DNA of 34,103 nt from Pseudomonadota bacterium. GTDB lineage: Bacteria > Myxococcota_A > UBA9042 > GCA-2863065. Below, piece by piece: positions 16,301 through 25,068 of this stretch. The position numbers were made by a program, and so were the translations under genes. The notes beneath the pieces are model-generated. The model was not told the DNA's origin. It did not search any database and worked only from the letters and a program-made list of their open reading frames with translations. The stretch covers positions 1-34,103 of the forward strand of contig SXOO01000020.1 in the NCBI GenBank assembly GCA_005776725.1, written 5' to 3'. Numbering within the stretch: the first letter of the stretch is position 1; each line of letters starts with the position of its first letter.

Positions 16301-17395
16301 TTAGTCGAGAACGAAGTGGATCAGGAGTGGCAGGGCCAGGATCACTCCTCCTGGGATCGCGAAGCGCATCCGTCGGCGCAGAAGCGCGACGTCCTCAACC
16401 GCGACAGACCACGGCTCGCCGTCCCGTCGGAATCCCACGATCCACCGACCGGGCCGTAGCCGCTCCTTCCAGACGTCCACCATGCGGTCGTCTTTCCGAT
16501 CCGGCTTGAGCGAGATCGCCTGGCGCACGGCGACTCGGGCTCCCAGGTGTAGCGCGTCGAGCTCGATCACCAACTGGTCCTCGTGGAGCGCGTCGCGACG
16601 GGCGAGGGTGTACAAGGTCCCCGGTTCCCGCAGCGACGCGTCCCTCAGGCGCTCCCGGTAGATCTCACGAATCGCGTACGCGAAGACCCCGAACGAGATC
16701 AGTCCGCCCAGGAGCCCCCACAGCATCTCGGAGCTCAACTCCGGCGGGTGCGCGGCGAAGACACACCAGAAGATTGTGCCCACGAAGGAGAGTGCCCCGG
16801 CCAAGGCGGGGATGAACCTCGTGCGCTGGATCTGCCAGCGCTCGAGCCCCAACGACCTTGGGACCGGACCGTCGGGAGGCGGGAGCCCCGGATCCGGCAC
16901 CTCTTCTGGCGGCGGAGAGAGCCGGGTCCCCAACGCGTCGATCCACCGACACCAATCCGAACTGGCGACGCCGACGTCGAGGACATCCACGCGACCCCCG
17001 CTCGCCGTCCAAAACGTGGCCCGCCGAGTGAAGGACGCAGCGAGTCCGTGCCGGGGTGAGGCATCGCCCAACTCGAGATACACGACGCGCTCCTTCGCTC
17101 GGAGCCCCGAGCGCCACTCGACGACGAGCCCGTCTCCGAAAGCAGCCCGGCGCACGCCGTAGCGATGCCAGGCGTAGACGTGCGCAACGCTCGCGCCGAC
17201 GCCTGCGAGCGTGCCGCACCAGAGCACCTTGCGCCCGTCCTCGAAGCCGTCGAGCACCCCCGCGACCAAGATGGACAGCGGGACAGCCAAGACGAGTATG
17301 AGGGCCGCCTGGCGGACGGTGGTACGCCAGGTGGACGTGAGCACGGTCTCGGGGTCAGGGTTCACTTGGCGGTACGCGTCCAGAACAGCCCCCAA
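16301..17395 (-). CDS. Multi-pass membrane protein of unknown function
   Basis: This is a 364-residue protein with about five membrane segments: two near the N-terminus (about 29-48 and 59-77), a pair near the middle (about 200-219 and 227-245), and one at the extreme C-terminus (about 343-362). Between them are two soluble stretches resembling bPH-like or PH-like beta domains (about 80-150 and 258-340), each with hydrophobic strands and a tryptophan. The TTG at 17395 has a GGGGGCG stretch 2-8 bases upstream; a GTG at 17365 would remove ten residues, so the start is uncertain. I recognise no family or catalytic motif. It is convergent with the UbiB-type gene and divergent from the lipoprotein gene at 17521. 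Confidence 0.7.
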   Translation of the reverse strand: MGAVLDAYRQVNPDPETVLTSTWRTTVRQAALILVLAVPLSILVAGVLDGFEDGRKVLWCGTLAGVGASVAHVYAWHRYGVRRAAFGDGLVVEWRSGLRAKERVVYLELGDASPRHGLAASFTRRATFWTASGGRVDVLDVGVASSDWCRWIDALGTRLSPPPEEVPDPGLPPPDGPVPRSLGLERWQIQRTRFIPALAGALSFVGTIFWCVFAAHPPELSSEMLWGLLGGLISFGVFAYAIREIYRERLRDASLREPGTLYTLARRDALHEDQLVIELDALHLGARVAVRQAISLKPDRKDDRMVDVWKERLRPGRWIVGFRRDGEPWSVAVEDVALLRRRMRFAIPGGVILALPLLIHFVLD

Positions 17396-17520
17396 TTCGC
17401 CCCCGTCGCGGTCGTCGCCAGCGCGGCATTTCGTGGGCGCAGTGCCCGCGACACGACCGTGTCCGCCGGGACGATCGAGGGGCGGGCGATCTTCGGCAAC
17501 AATATCCTCGGGTTGGACCG

Positions 17521-18603
17521 ATGGCCACGACTCGCGGCCACAGCTACCCTACACAGGTGGCTCCCACCGCCAGTTCTCTTCGACTCCGCAAGAACGGCCG
17601 GCGCTTCGTAACGACGGTTGCGCTGCTCTCAACGGCCGCGCTGTCGTGCTCGGAAGCATCAGTGGAGCCCGACACGGCCGTCTGCGACCCGGCCCAATGC
17701 CCAATCTCCCGGTCCGCAGTGGCGCCCCTGTTTCAGGTCGGGACGGACGCTGACCGCGTACCCGGTGGAGAGCCATTCGTCCCGGCCACCGATGGCACTG
17801 AGCTCAAGGCCATTCTAGGCGGCCAAGGGGCCTGGATGATCGAGCTCGCCGTCGCGACGAATCGCTTCGACTGTTGCGTGAAGCGGGTCAACATTCGGGT
17901 TTCCCTCACATCGAGCGATTGCGGCCGCACTCTGGGCGCGCTCAACCTTCGGCGGCGCCCACTCAGCTGGGAGTACGCCGGGATACGCTACGTCCCGAAC
18001 GTACAGTTGGTCCTCGGAGCGGACCGGGCGTGGGAGGATGAGAAGGCGGTCCTTACCCTGTCCCTCGAGCCGTATGGTGGTGGAGAGACCTTCGAGCAGT
18101 CGCTCACGGTGGCGTTGGCCAGGAAACGTGATGGCGACTCCGCCCCTCCCATCCGGTTCGGAACCAGCGCCCACGGCGAGGCCAGCCCCGATGGTTTCTG
18201 CTCCTTCACCTTCCCCGCCGAGCTGACGCTCTCACACCTCGAGGCGGAGCAAGTGGGGGTGGTGTTCGCGGCGCGCACCCAGTCGCTCAGCACCGACGTG
18301 ACCGAGGTCTACATCGACGCGAGCCTCGAGACGGCGGCCCAGGTGGATCCGAAGTGCGAGCCAACGGATACGGAGCAGTGCCTGATGGTGGATGTTGAGC
18401 GCGGGCGCATCGCGGTGCGTCGCCATCCAGTGGTGCGCAGGGAGGACGGCACGGCCTATGTGTTCGGAATCCCACTCCCAGTCGCGAGCCACCGGTTGCA
18501 ATTCCCCGCAGCAGCCACTGTGACGCTGTCCCTGAAGCCCGTCGGAGGCGGCCCCCCGGTTCACGGCACCGCGTTCGCCACGCTGCTCGCACCCGCGCCG
18601 TAA
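17521..18603 (+). CDS. Putative lipoprotein of unknown function
   Basis: This is a 360-residue protein with a basic stretch (RLRKNGRR) followed by a hydrophobic signal ending in AALSC, so Cys43 would be lipidated if the ATG at 17521 is used. An in-frame GTG at 17557 would give a more usual, shorter signal (about 31 residues before the Cys). The mature part is beta-rich with several cysteine pairs (for example VCDPAQCP and RFDCCVKRVN) and contains no catalytic motif I recognise. The even spacing of hydrophobic strands suggests two or three beta-sandwich domains. It faces the methyltransferase gene convergently with only 37 bases between the stops. Family unknown. Confidence 0.65.
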   Translation: MATTRGHSYPTQVAPTASSLRLRKNGRRFVTTVALLSTAALSCSEASVEPDTAVCDPAQCPISRSAVAPLFQVGTDADRVPGGEPFVPATDGTELKAILGGQGAWMIELAVATNRFDCCVKRVNIRVSLTSSDCGRTLGALNLRRRPLSWEYAGIRYVPNVQLVLGADRAWEDEKAVLTLSLEPYGGGETFEQSLTVALARKRDGDSAPPIRFGTSAHGEASPDGFCSFTFPAELTLSHLEAEQVGVVFAARTQSLSTDVTEVYIDASLETAAQVDPKCEPTDTEQCLMVDVERGRIAVRRHPVVRREDGTAYVFGIPLPVASHRLQFPAAATVTLSLKPVGGGPPVHGTAFATLLAPAP

Positions 18604-18640
18604 TGGGCCGCTCCGTGGCGCCGCGCAGAGCCCCCTGCCC

Positions 18641-19369
18641 TTACGCGCTCGGAGCATCTCCGAGGGTGATCGTACGGTGCTCGCGAGGGCGCTCGATTAC
18701 GCGCACATTCTGAAAACCGCACACCTCGAGCAGGCCGCGAAGGTCCGAGGCGGAGTACACGCGGAGCCGTGAGCGGAACTCGCGCTGGCGGCCACCGCGC
18801 GTCACGGTCCACGTGGTGTGCAGCGTGTTCGAGGGGCGGTCGAAGCGGCGGTCCTCGATCAGCATCCCCGCCGGCGAGTTGTGCTTGATGCGCCCGAACG
18901 AGGCGTCGGGGTGGCGGGTCTCGAGCAAAAAACGGCCTTGGGGCTTCAAGAGACCCAGCAGCTCGCGGGTGAGCAGCACGTCGTGCACGGGATCGTCCGC
19001 GTACCCGATGAGCGCGAAGGCGCAGAGGATCGCGTCGAAGCCCCCGTCGGCGTCGACCATCGGGGTGCCGCCGAAGAAGTCGTGCGCGCGCACGTCACCG
19101 GGGAGCCCGGCCGAGAGCAAGCGTTGACGCGCCCGGCGCCGGAAGTCGTCGACCGAGTCCACCCCGACCACGCGAAAGCCACGGCGCGCGAAGGGGATGA
19201 GGTGCCGACCGATGCCACACCCGGCGTCGAGGAGGCGCCCGCCCGCCGGGGGCTCGAGCCACTCGAGGAGGTCTGAGACCTCGTCGTCGGCGCTCGCAAT
19301 GGCCTCGTGCGAGAAGAGGAACGGCTCGAGCTCCCGCCAGAAGGCAGGGTCTTGCCACCAGGCTCGCAT
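18641..19369 (-). CDS. Class I SAM-dependent methyltransferase
   Basis: This 242-residue protein has the Rossmann-type SAM-binding motif I, LLDAGCGIGRHLIPFA (46-61), the acidic residue ending strand beta-2 (VVGVDS, D71), and a later FDAILCAFALIGY segment typical of motif IV. The substrate cannot be deduced. I chose the ATG at 19369 over the adjacent TTG at 19372 because it overlaps the map stop by one base (TGATG), indicating coupling with map. The N-terminus ([19 protein letters not shown]) matches a subgroup of methyltransferases found widely in bacteria of this kind. Soluble, cytoplasmic. Confidence 0.82.
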   Translation of the reverse strand: MRAWWQDPAFWRELEPFLFSHEAIASADDEVSDLLEWLEPPAGGRLLDAGCGIGRHLIPFARRGFRVVGVDSVDDFRRRARQRLLSAGLPGDVRAHDFFGGTPMVDADGGFDAILCAFALIGYADDPVHDVLLTRELLGLLKPQGRFLLETRHPDASFGRIKHNSPAGMLIEDRRFDRPSNTLHTTWTVTRGGRQREFRSRLRVYSASDLRGLLEVCGFQNVRVIERPREHRTITLGDAPSA

Positions 19370-20148
19370 CAAACGAGCCCGCGACGATCAGTGAGGATCT
19401 CGGGGCCGTCATCGGTGACCGCCACTGAGTGCTCGAAGTGGGCGCTGGGGCGACGATCGAGCGTGACCACCGTCCAGCCGTCGGACAACGTGACCACCTC
19501 GTGCGTCCCGAGGTTCACCATGGGCTCGAGCGCGAGACACCAGCCCGCCTTGAGGCGCGGCCCGGTACCGGCTTCCCCGAAGTTCGGGATCTGGGGCGCC
19601 TCGTGAAGTCGCCGGCCCACGCCGTGTCCGCAGTACTCGCGCACGATCCCGAAGCCGTGCGGCTCCACGTACCGCTGAATCGCGTTGGAGACGTCGTGCA
19701 GGCGGTTCCCGGGCACGCAGGCGGCGATCCCCTGCAGCAGCGACCCCTCGGTGACCTCGAGGAGGCGGGTGACTTCGGGGCTCACTGTTCCCACGGGCAC
19801 GGTGATCGCCGAGTCGCCGACGTACCCTTCGAAGGTGGCGCCGCAATCGATGCTGATGATGTCGCCCTCGACCAGCGCGCGCTTCGACGGGATGCCATGC
19901 ACGACCTGCTCATTGACGGAGGTGCACAACGTGGCCGGAAAGCCTCGGTACCCCTTGAACGTGGGCAATGCGCCGCGGCTCCGAATGTGGCGCTCAGCGG
20001 CCTGGTCTAGCTCGAGGAGCGTGACTCCGGGCTTCACGAGCTTCTGCACCATCACCAACGTCTCGGCCACGATGCGCCCGGCAACGCGCATCAGCTCCAG
20101 CTCGCGTGCGTTTTTCCTACTGACCAACTCCATCGCGTATCGCCCCAT
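19369..20148 (-). CDS. map: Methionine aminopeptidase, type I
   Basis: This 259-residue enzyme removes the initiator methionine from new proteins. All five metal ligands of the pita-bread fold are present: D101 (ISIDCGA), D112 (GYVGDSAI), H175 (YCGHGVGR), E208 (LALEPMV) and E239 (HFEHSVAV). The substrate-contact histidine is H84 (VVHGIPS). Length and lack of an N-terminal extension are typical of type Ia. The start at 20148 has AAGGG upstream; an internal ATG at residue 6 is also possible. The methyltransferase gene overlaps its stop. The gene is divergent from the 81-residue gene. Confidence 0.95.
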   Translation of the reverse strand: MGRYAMELVSRKNARELELMRVAGRIVAETLVMVQKLVKPGVTLLELDQAAERHIRSRGALPTFKGYRGFPATLCTSVNEQVVHGIPSKRALVEGDIISIDCGATFEGYVGDSAITVPVGTVSPEVTRLLEVTEGSLLQGIAACVPGNRLHDVSNAIQRYVEPHGFGIVREYCGHGVGRRLHEAPQIPNFGEAGTGPRLKAGWCLALEPMVNLGTHEVVTLSDGWTVVTLDRRPSAHFEHSVAVTDDGPEILTDRRGLV

Positions 20149-20260
20149 CAGCCCTTCGGCTCACCCGAGCCTACGGGCGTACCAGAGCGCGCGGCGTGCG
20201 ACAAGCCCGTTGCAGGGGCCTCGAGCGAGGGTTAGCATGCGCGCCTCCACGGAGGGTTCG

Positions 20261-20506
20261 ATGCAAGGGCTGGTAGGCAAGAAGGTGTGGGTCGTCCAGT
20301 ACGACGACGAAGACAACTCGGTCTACGGCCTCGTCGACAGCGTTGAGAACGGGTTCATCGCCCTGCGCTTCGAGCACGAGTCCGAGCCCATGCTCTGGGT
20401 GAACCTTCAAAACGTGAAGGAGATCGAGGTGTTCCGCGAGCGTGGCGAAGGCGAGCTTCGCCTCCTCCGCTTCCCCGGCACCAACGATCCCGGCGACGCC
20501 CACTGA
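20261..20506 (+). CDS. Small conserved-looking hypothetical protein (81 residues)
   Basis: The ATG at 20261 has GGAGGG four bases upstream; an in-frame ATG at 20237, with GAGGG upstream, would add eight residues. The product (starts MQGLVGKKVWVVQYDDEDNS) looks like a small beta-barrel: KKVWVVQYDDEDN, VYGLVDSVENGFIALRF and PMLWVNLQNVKEIEVF are alternating strands, reminiscent of Sm-like or SH3-like folds, but I cannot assign a family. It ends 10 bases before the next gene and is probably co-transcribed with it. Soluble, cytoplasmic. Confidence 0.65.
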   Translation: MQGLVGKKVWVVQYDDEDNSVYGLVDSVENGFIALRFEHESEPMLWVNLQNVKEIEVFRERGEGELRLLRFPGTNDPGDAH

Positions 20507-20516
20507 CCTCGCCACG

Positions 20517-21695
20517 GTGCGCAGCGCCCGCCGGTCACTAGCTCGCGTCGTCGGACTCGCCGCGGGGCTCGCGAGCCAGGCCGCGCTCGGCCATGGCGCC
20601 GCCCCGTCGGCGCTGGGTCTACTCAACGAGATCGACGGAGCTCCCGGGATCGTCCGGCTGAGCCGCGGGCTCGCCCGCTCGGCGGCCGACGGCCCCCGCT
20701 TCATCTGCCAGAGCCGCTGGGGCGGCCCCGACGCGGCACTCGTCGCCGCGGGTCCCACGGGGCGGATCTTCGTGCTCGGCAAGGCGGGCCCGTTCGAGAT
20801 CAGCCACAGCGGCGCGGTCTCGCCGTTCGGTCCAGACAGCATCCACGCGGGCAACGCCAGGGCGCTCGTGGTCGACGGGACGGGCCCCGTCGTCCTGCTC
20901 ACGGAGGGCGTGGTCACGCGCCTCAGCGCCGGGGAGCGCGAAGACCTCTACGCCTGGGAGGGCGCCGATAGCATCGCCCTGGAAGACGACACCCTGCTCG
21001 CGCTGCGCGCCGACGCCGGCGTCCTCACCGTCCGCGGTCCGGACGGCGACGTGGTGGTGTCCTCCAGCTATGAGCTCACGCCCACGCTGGAGACCGCTGC
21101 CGGCCAGCGATTCGTGCGAGGCGCCTCCGCGGATGGGTACGTCCTGCACCGCATCGAGGGAGGGGGCCTGGTGGAGCTGACCACGTCCACGGAGCCGCTG
21201 CTGGGTCCAGTCGCGTTTGGGGGCCAGGTCCTCATCGTGGCGGACGGCGCGCTCCGCAGCGTCGAGAACAACGGCGTCGCCCCGGCCGGCGCTGCCACCG
21301 CCCGGCTGTCGTGCCTGGGCGCCACGCCTCTGGGCCTCCACGCCTGCACGCTGCCCGACCTGGCGGCCCTGAGCGTCGGGGGGGGCGTTGGCGAGACCCT
21401 CTTCGCGTTGTCGGAGATCCGGCCGCCCTCGCTCGACGGGCTCGAGGGCCAGGCGGTCAAAGATTGCCAGCTGGACTGGCTCGACATCGCGGTGGACGCG
21501 GCGCTGCCTGACGATCGGGTGATCCCTCCCGAGTGGGTGGCCCCGCCGGCCGTGGCGGACGACGCCGCAGCCACAACAGACAGCTGCCAGGTGGGGCCCG
21601 CCGGGGGGAGGTCCTCGTGGCTTGCGCCCGCCGGGCTCCTGCTGTGTGCCTGGCTCGGCCTGCGCCGGCGCTGCTGGGCCACACGAGCCGGCTAG
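20517..21695 (+). CDS. Secreted protein with MYXO-CTERM-like C-terminal anchor
   Basis: I chose the GTG at 20517, ten bases after the preceding stop, because it gives a standard signal peptide (VRSARRSLARVVGLAAGLASQAALG); the open frame extends upstream only into the preceding gene. The 392-residue product has repeated beta-strand units resembling a propeller (about 45-290), an FICQSRWGG motif near 60, and a C-terminus with a cysteine (DSCQVGP), a hydrophobic helix (SSWLAPAGLLLCAWLG) and a basic tail (LRRR). That tripartite end resembles the MYXO-CTERM sorting signal, which is processed so that the protein is retained at the outer surface. Catalytic residues are not evident. Confidence 0.72.
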   Translation: MRSARRSLARVVGLAAGLASQAALGHGAAPSALGLLNEIDGAPGIVRLSRGLARSAADGPRFICQSRWGGPDAALVAAGPTGRIFVLGKAGPFEISHSGAVSPFGPDSIHAGNARALVVDGTGPVVLLTEGVVTRLSAGEREDLYAWEGADSIALEDDTLLALRADAGVLTVRGPDGDVVVSSSYELTPTLETAAGQRFVRGASADGYVLHRIEGGGLVELTTSTEPLLGPVAFGGQVLIVADGALRSVENNGVAPAGAATARLSCLGATPLGLHACTLPDLAALSVGGGVGETLFALSEIRPPSLDGLEGQAVKDCQLDWLDIAVDAALPDDRVIPPEWVAPPAVADDAAATTDSCQVGPAGGRSSWLAPAGLLLCAWLGLRRRCWATRAG

Positions 21696-22029
21696 GGGCA
21701 AGCTCGTCGTCGATGACAGCCACCTTGTTGTGGGCGGTCGTGCACCAACCAGACGCGCCACACCCGAGGGGCAAGGAATCTCCCGCCCATTGAGCTTCCC
21801 CAAGACGCAATGCCGCACAGGTGATCGAAAGCCGCGGAAGGCTGGACAGCCCGCGAGCGTCCGTTCCGGTGCCCGAACGGCCTTCCGCCCTTCGGAGCCG
21901 CGGGCCGTTCATGTGGCGCCGTCTCCGAAGGAGCCCGCGTTGAAGGCGCACGTCACCGGCACTTGAGCGTCGTGGGTGCTGGACGCTCTGGCGTGGCACG
22001 AAGGCCACTCCCCGAGAAGTGCGACGCGC
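21696..22029. other. Intergenic stretch between convergent genes
   Basis: These 334 bases lie between the stops of the anchored secreted protein and the fibrinogen-domain protein. I see no gene with a credible ribosome-binding site. It contains overlapping inverted repeats at 21861-21910 and a short stem GTGGC/GCCAC near 21990-22010. The 3' ends of both transcripts should be here. Confidence 0.6.
21861..21910. terminator. Mutually exclusive hairpins between convergent genes
   Basis: GAACGGCC (21875-21882) pairs perfectly with GGCCGTTC (21903-21910) across a 20-base loop that itself contains TCCG/CGGA. The same GAACGG can pair instead with CCGTTC at 21861-21866. The two stems cannot form together. 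The location between convergent stops favours a transcription end structure. Confidence 0.5.
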
Positions 22030-23328
22030 CTATCGGACGAAGATGGACCCGCTCCACCATGGGTACCAGCCCTCCCATTCGCCGCAGGACTCACCCCAGC
22101 CGATCCGGAACGTGGTCGAGACGGCCGCACCCACCGAATAGGTCTTCGTGCCCGCCGGCCAGTCGATGTCGCATGTGGCGCACGTCTGGGCGGAGCTGAG
22201 GTTCGCGGCGAGCGACGTGGTGGGCCCAACCGCCGACGGCGTCCCGAAGCCCACGTCTCCGTAACAGGACGCGAAGTCGGTGCCCCAGTCGGTCATCGGG
22301 TACGCCGGATCCAGATCCGACGTGTACGCGCCCGGCGCGGCGTTGGCGCGGATCTGGTACTTGGACAGGTAGAACTCGTGAAAACCGAAGGGTATCGGGA
22401 TGTCGTAGCGATAGCTGTGACCGCCGTCTTGGTCTTGCGTGAAAGGTCTGTGCGCTGCGTCAATCCCCGAGATCGGTGCCGGGATGACGGCGGTCATGGT
22501 GGCGCCGAGGACGTTGCGTGCTGTGGCGAGGTTGATCTCGGTCCAGCCCCCGCCATCCGTCGTCATGTCGCAGTGCACCATGAACTTGAGAAGGGTTCCT
22601 GCCTGGATCCAGTAGCTCCCGCTCGGTAGCGTCGGGTCGTTCGTATGAATGTCGAGACACGACAGACCCGGATTGAATTGGCTGCCTGGCTGAATGGGCA
22701 TGTACGCGGTCCAGCCTTTGCTTCCGCAGATCTGGAGCCGGTCCTTGTCTGTGTCGAAGTAGGCGAGCCCGATCGTGGTCGCGTCGCAGGGCTTGGGCTG
22801 AGCGGCCGCGTTCTGGAATCGGAAGAGGAGCGCCTCCTTGGCCTGGAAGTCCGCGCCGGACGCGAACGTCTGGAGCGCTGCGAACGTGTTTGCCTCGGCG
22901 AGCGGGGCATAGGCCGTGGAGAGCGCCTCCGGCGTCACGCAGCTCGTGCACGCCAGATCGTATGCGCGGCGGGCTCCGAGCGCCCATACCACGCTCGCGA
23001 GCCGCTGCCGGGGGAGCTCAGGCTCGCCCTCCACGCGCACGCCGAGCCACAGGTCCGCCGCGTCGGCCGCGGCGTCCGCGTCGAGCGCCGTCGTCTCGCC
23101 CAGCGTCACCGCGAACGCTCCGGTCGAAACCACGACGTTGGGATGCTTCTCCTCGAAGATCGCCGCGGGTCCCGCCTCCGTGGCGTAGAGCGCGAAGGTG
23201 ATCGAGTACGTGCCGTCGACGCCGGCGCCCGTCGAGTTGCGGAGCGCCCCAGAGGCGGCGAGTCGCGCTGGAACGGCGGCGGACGCCAGCGAGGGAACGA
23301 AGAGGGCGAGGAGCGCGAGGACGCGCAT
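22030..23328 (-). CDS. Secreted protein with fibrinogen-like domain
   Basis: The ATG at 23328 has AAGGAG six bases upstream and gives a signal peptide (MRVLALLALFVPSLASA), so I prefer it to longer versions. The 432-residue product has an N-terminal beta module (about 20-125) of the type ...GTYSITFALYATEAG...FAVTLGE...LWLGVRVEGEPELPRQRL, common in exported proteins of this group. A linker with CTSC follows (127-130). The C-terminal half begins LSCLDIHTNDPTLPSGSYWI and contains CDMTTDGGGWTEI (253-265), the signature of the fibrinogen C-terminal domain, with further cysteines and WGESCGEWEGWYPWW near the end. Fibrinogen-like domains recognise sugars and acetyl groups or mediate adhesion in animals; bacterial members are thought to be surface or secreted binding proteins. 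Confidence 0.8.
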   Translation of the reverse strand: MRVLALLALFVPSLASAAVPARLAASGALRNSTGAGVDGTYSITFALYATEAGPAAIFEEKHPNVVVSTGAFAVTLGETTALDADAAADAADLWLGVRVEGEPELPRQRLASVVWALGARRAYDLACTSCVTPEALSTAYAPLAEANTFAALQTFASGADFQAKEALLFRFQNAAAQPKPCDATTIGLAYFDTDKDRLQICGSKGWTAYMPIQPGSQFNPGLSCLDIHTNDPTLPSGSYWIQAGTLLKFMVHCDMTTDGGGWTEINLATARNVLGATMTAVIPAPISGIDAAHRPFTQDQDGGHSYRYDIPIPFGFHEFYLSKYQIRANAAPGAYTSDLDPAYPMTDWGTDFASCYGDVGFGTPSAVGPTTSLAANLSSAQTCATCDIDWPAGTKTYSVGAAVSTTFRIGWGESCGEWEGWYPWWSGSIFVR

Positions 23329-23688
23329 GGGGGGCTCCTTGAGTCGGTCCGAGGCGAGGATACGCGGACTGGCGTGCATGACTCAACGCGGCGGACGCGC
23401 TGTCCCCGTCTCGTTCGCGACGGTCACGCCGCCCACGGCGCGCCGCTCGCGGAGGGCGGGAATTCGGAACCGCCGGGGGACGGTGTATGGGGTCTCAACC
23501 CCATCGTCGGGCCGCGAGCGGGCCATGGGAGGTCGGCTCCGCGGAGCGCGCGAAGCTGGGAACGGCTGGTGGGGCGCGCGCGGGGCCCGTTGGCGGCGGG
23601 GCGTTCGGCGCGCCAGAGCCTCTCCGGCGGCGTTGCCTCCCGGACTTCCGCGCCAGTATCGGTGCAGGAAACGGCGGGATCGCGACCC
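23329..23688. other. Intergenic stretch with hairpin
   Basis: These 360 bases lie between the ATPase gene's stop and the start of the fibrinogen-domain gene, both on the minus strand, so the promoter of the latter should be here. I see no credible gene. A hairpin is present at 23481-23508 (listed separately). Confidence 0.6.
23481..23508 (-). terminator. Hairpin downstream of the ATPase gene
   Basis: ATGGGGT (23487-23493) and ACCCCAT (23498-23504) form a perfect 7-bp stem with the tetraloop CTCA. The flanking GACG and CGTC extend it after a 4-base bulge. It lies about 180 bases past the stop of the minus-strand ATPase gene and 150 bases before the next minus-strand start, where a terminator or leader structure would be expected. 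Confidence 0.4.
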
Positions 23689-24882
23689 TCACCCGCCCCG
23701 GCCAAGACACGCCGCCATGTCGGCGAGCGACAGGGCGCGCACGCGGTCCGCGAGCGGGAAGGAGTCTCGGCCGGCGTGGACGACTACCAGCTCGTCGAGC
23801 CGGAGCGTCTCGAGCGCGGCGCGCATGGACGCCGTCACCACGGGAGCGTCCGTGCGCTTCACCTCGACACCGAGGCGGCGGCCGTTCTGAATCACCAGCA
23901 AGTCGAGCTCGGCGCCCGCGTGTGTCGCCCAGAAGTACGCCTCGCCCGGCTCCGCACGCATCGCGCGGGTCGCTTCGGCGAGGACGAAGCCCTCCCACGA
24001 GGCGCCGACGACCGGGTGGTCCAGCAGCCGATCGAGCGACGATAGGCCGAGCAAGTGGTGCAGGAGCCCACTGTCCGACAGGTAGACCTTGGGGGACCGT
24101 ACTTGCCGCTTCCCGACGTTCTCGTGCCAGGGGGGCAGGATCGTGACCATGAAGGTTGCGGCCAGCACGTCGAGGTAGTGTCGGGCTGTCTTCTCGGTGA
24201 CTCCGAATGCGCGGCCCAGGTTCGCGCCGTTCCAGACCTGACCGTGCAGGTGCGCGAGCATCGTCCAGAAGCGGCGCAGCGCCTCGGGAGCCAGGCGTAT
24301 TCCGAAGGCGGGCACGTCGCGCTCGAGCCACGTCCTCGCGAAGTCGCGGCGCCACCGAGCGCTGGCCGCATCCGTGGCGGCCAGGAACGACCGTGGAGAA
24401 CCGCCCCGCAGCCAGAGACGATCGGAGTGGGCTGTCCCGACTTCCACCATATCGAAGCCCCGAAGCGCGTAGAAGGCGACCCGGCCGGCGAGGCTCTCGG
24501 ACGACGGCCTCAGCAGTTCCGGCGCTGCGCTGCCGAGCACCAGGAATCGTGCCGGCGTGCCGGGGCGGTCGGCGAGCACCCGGAGAACTGGGAAGAGCTC
24601 CGGCGCGTGCTGAACCTCGTCCAGGACTACGAGGCCCCGGAGCGGCTCCAGCGTGAGGGTCGGCTCCGCGAGGCGCGCGGCCGCTCGCGGGTCCTCTAGG
24701 TCGAACCAGTGAACGAGAGGCTCGCCCGCTGAGATGACTCGGGCCAGCGTCGTCTTGCCGACCTGACGCGCCCCGAGGATGGCGACGACGGGCGCGTCGG
24801 CCAGCAGCTCCCGCACCGCCGCCACGTGTGCGCGGCGAGTCGTATCGATGTTCGCTTCCACCCTCGTAATATCGGAGGCCAT
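23689..24882 (-). CDS. AAA+ ATPase with DUF4143 domain
   Basis: This protein of about 397 residues belongs to the widespread ATP-binding/DUF4143 family. With the ATG at 24882, Walker A is GARQVGKT (37-44) and Walker B is GLVVLDEVQ. A winged-helix-like part follows (NLGRAFGVTEKTARHYLDVL), then the DUF4143 domain, which has a nuclease-like fold; ELDLLVIQNGRRLGVEVKRT near 350-370 has the D...ExK pattern of PD-(D/E)XK enzymes. The role of the family is not established; some members accompany mobile or defence genes. An alternative TTG start at 24903 has GGAG close upstream. It is a single gene here with no obvious partner, so acquisition by transfer is plausible. Confidence 0.85.
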   Translation of the reverse strand: MASDITRVEANIDTTRRAHVAAVRELLADAPVVAILGARQVGKTTLARVISAGEPLVHWFDLEDPRAAARLAEPTLTLEPLRGLVVLDEVQHAPELFPVLRVLADRPGTPARFLVLGSAAPELLRPSSESLAGRVAFYALRGFDMVEVGTAHSDRLWLRGGSPRSFLAATDAASARWRRDFARTWLERDVPAFGIRLAPEALRRFWTMLAHLHGQVWNGANLGRAFGVTEKTARHYLDVLAATFMVTILPPWHENVGKRQVRSPKVYLSDSGLLHHLLGLSSLDRLLDHPVVGASWEGFVLAEATRAMRAEPGEAYFWATHAGAELDLLVIQNGRRLGVEVKRTDAPVVTASMRAALETLRLDELVVVHAGRDSFPLADRVRALSLADMAACLGRGG

Positions 24883-25043
24883 CTCCGGAATTTCAAGGAA
24901 CAAGGCTCCGAGAACTCCGAGTCGAGACCCAAGTCAGGCGCGGAGTACCTCGGTCGAACCCCTGAGCAGAGCGCGCGCAGAGCGGGCTCTGCCGCCCTCG
25001 CTCGACACGCTCGAGGCCCGCTGGCTCGGCCTGCGCCGGCGAT

Positions 25044-25068
25044 CCCTGACCTGGCGCGCCGGTCAGGG
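25044..25068 (-). terminator. Terminator hairpin including the stop codon
   Basis: CCCTGACC / GGTCAGGG is a perfect 8-bp stem with a 9-base loop, immediately at the 3' end of the TPR lipoprotein gene. The TGA stop (25063-25065) is inside the first arm of the stem as transcribed. It would end the hisS-lipoprotein transcript. There is no T-run. Confidence 0.5.

Noticed and set aside
23689..24882. ATPase as part of a toxin-antitoxin or defence island
   Set aside because: No partner toxin, antitoxin, nuclease or mobile element flanks it; DUF4143 ATPases are common as solitary genes.
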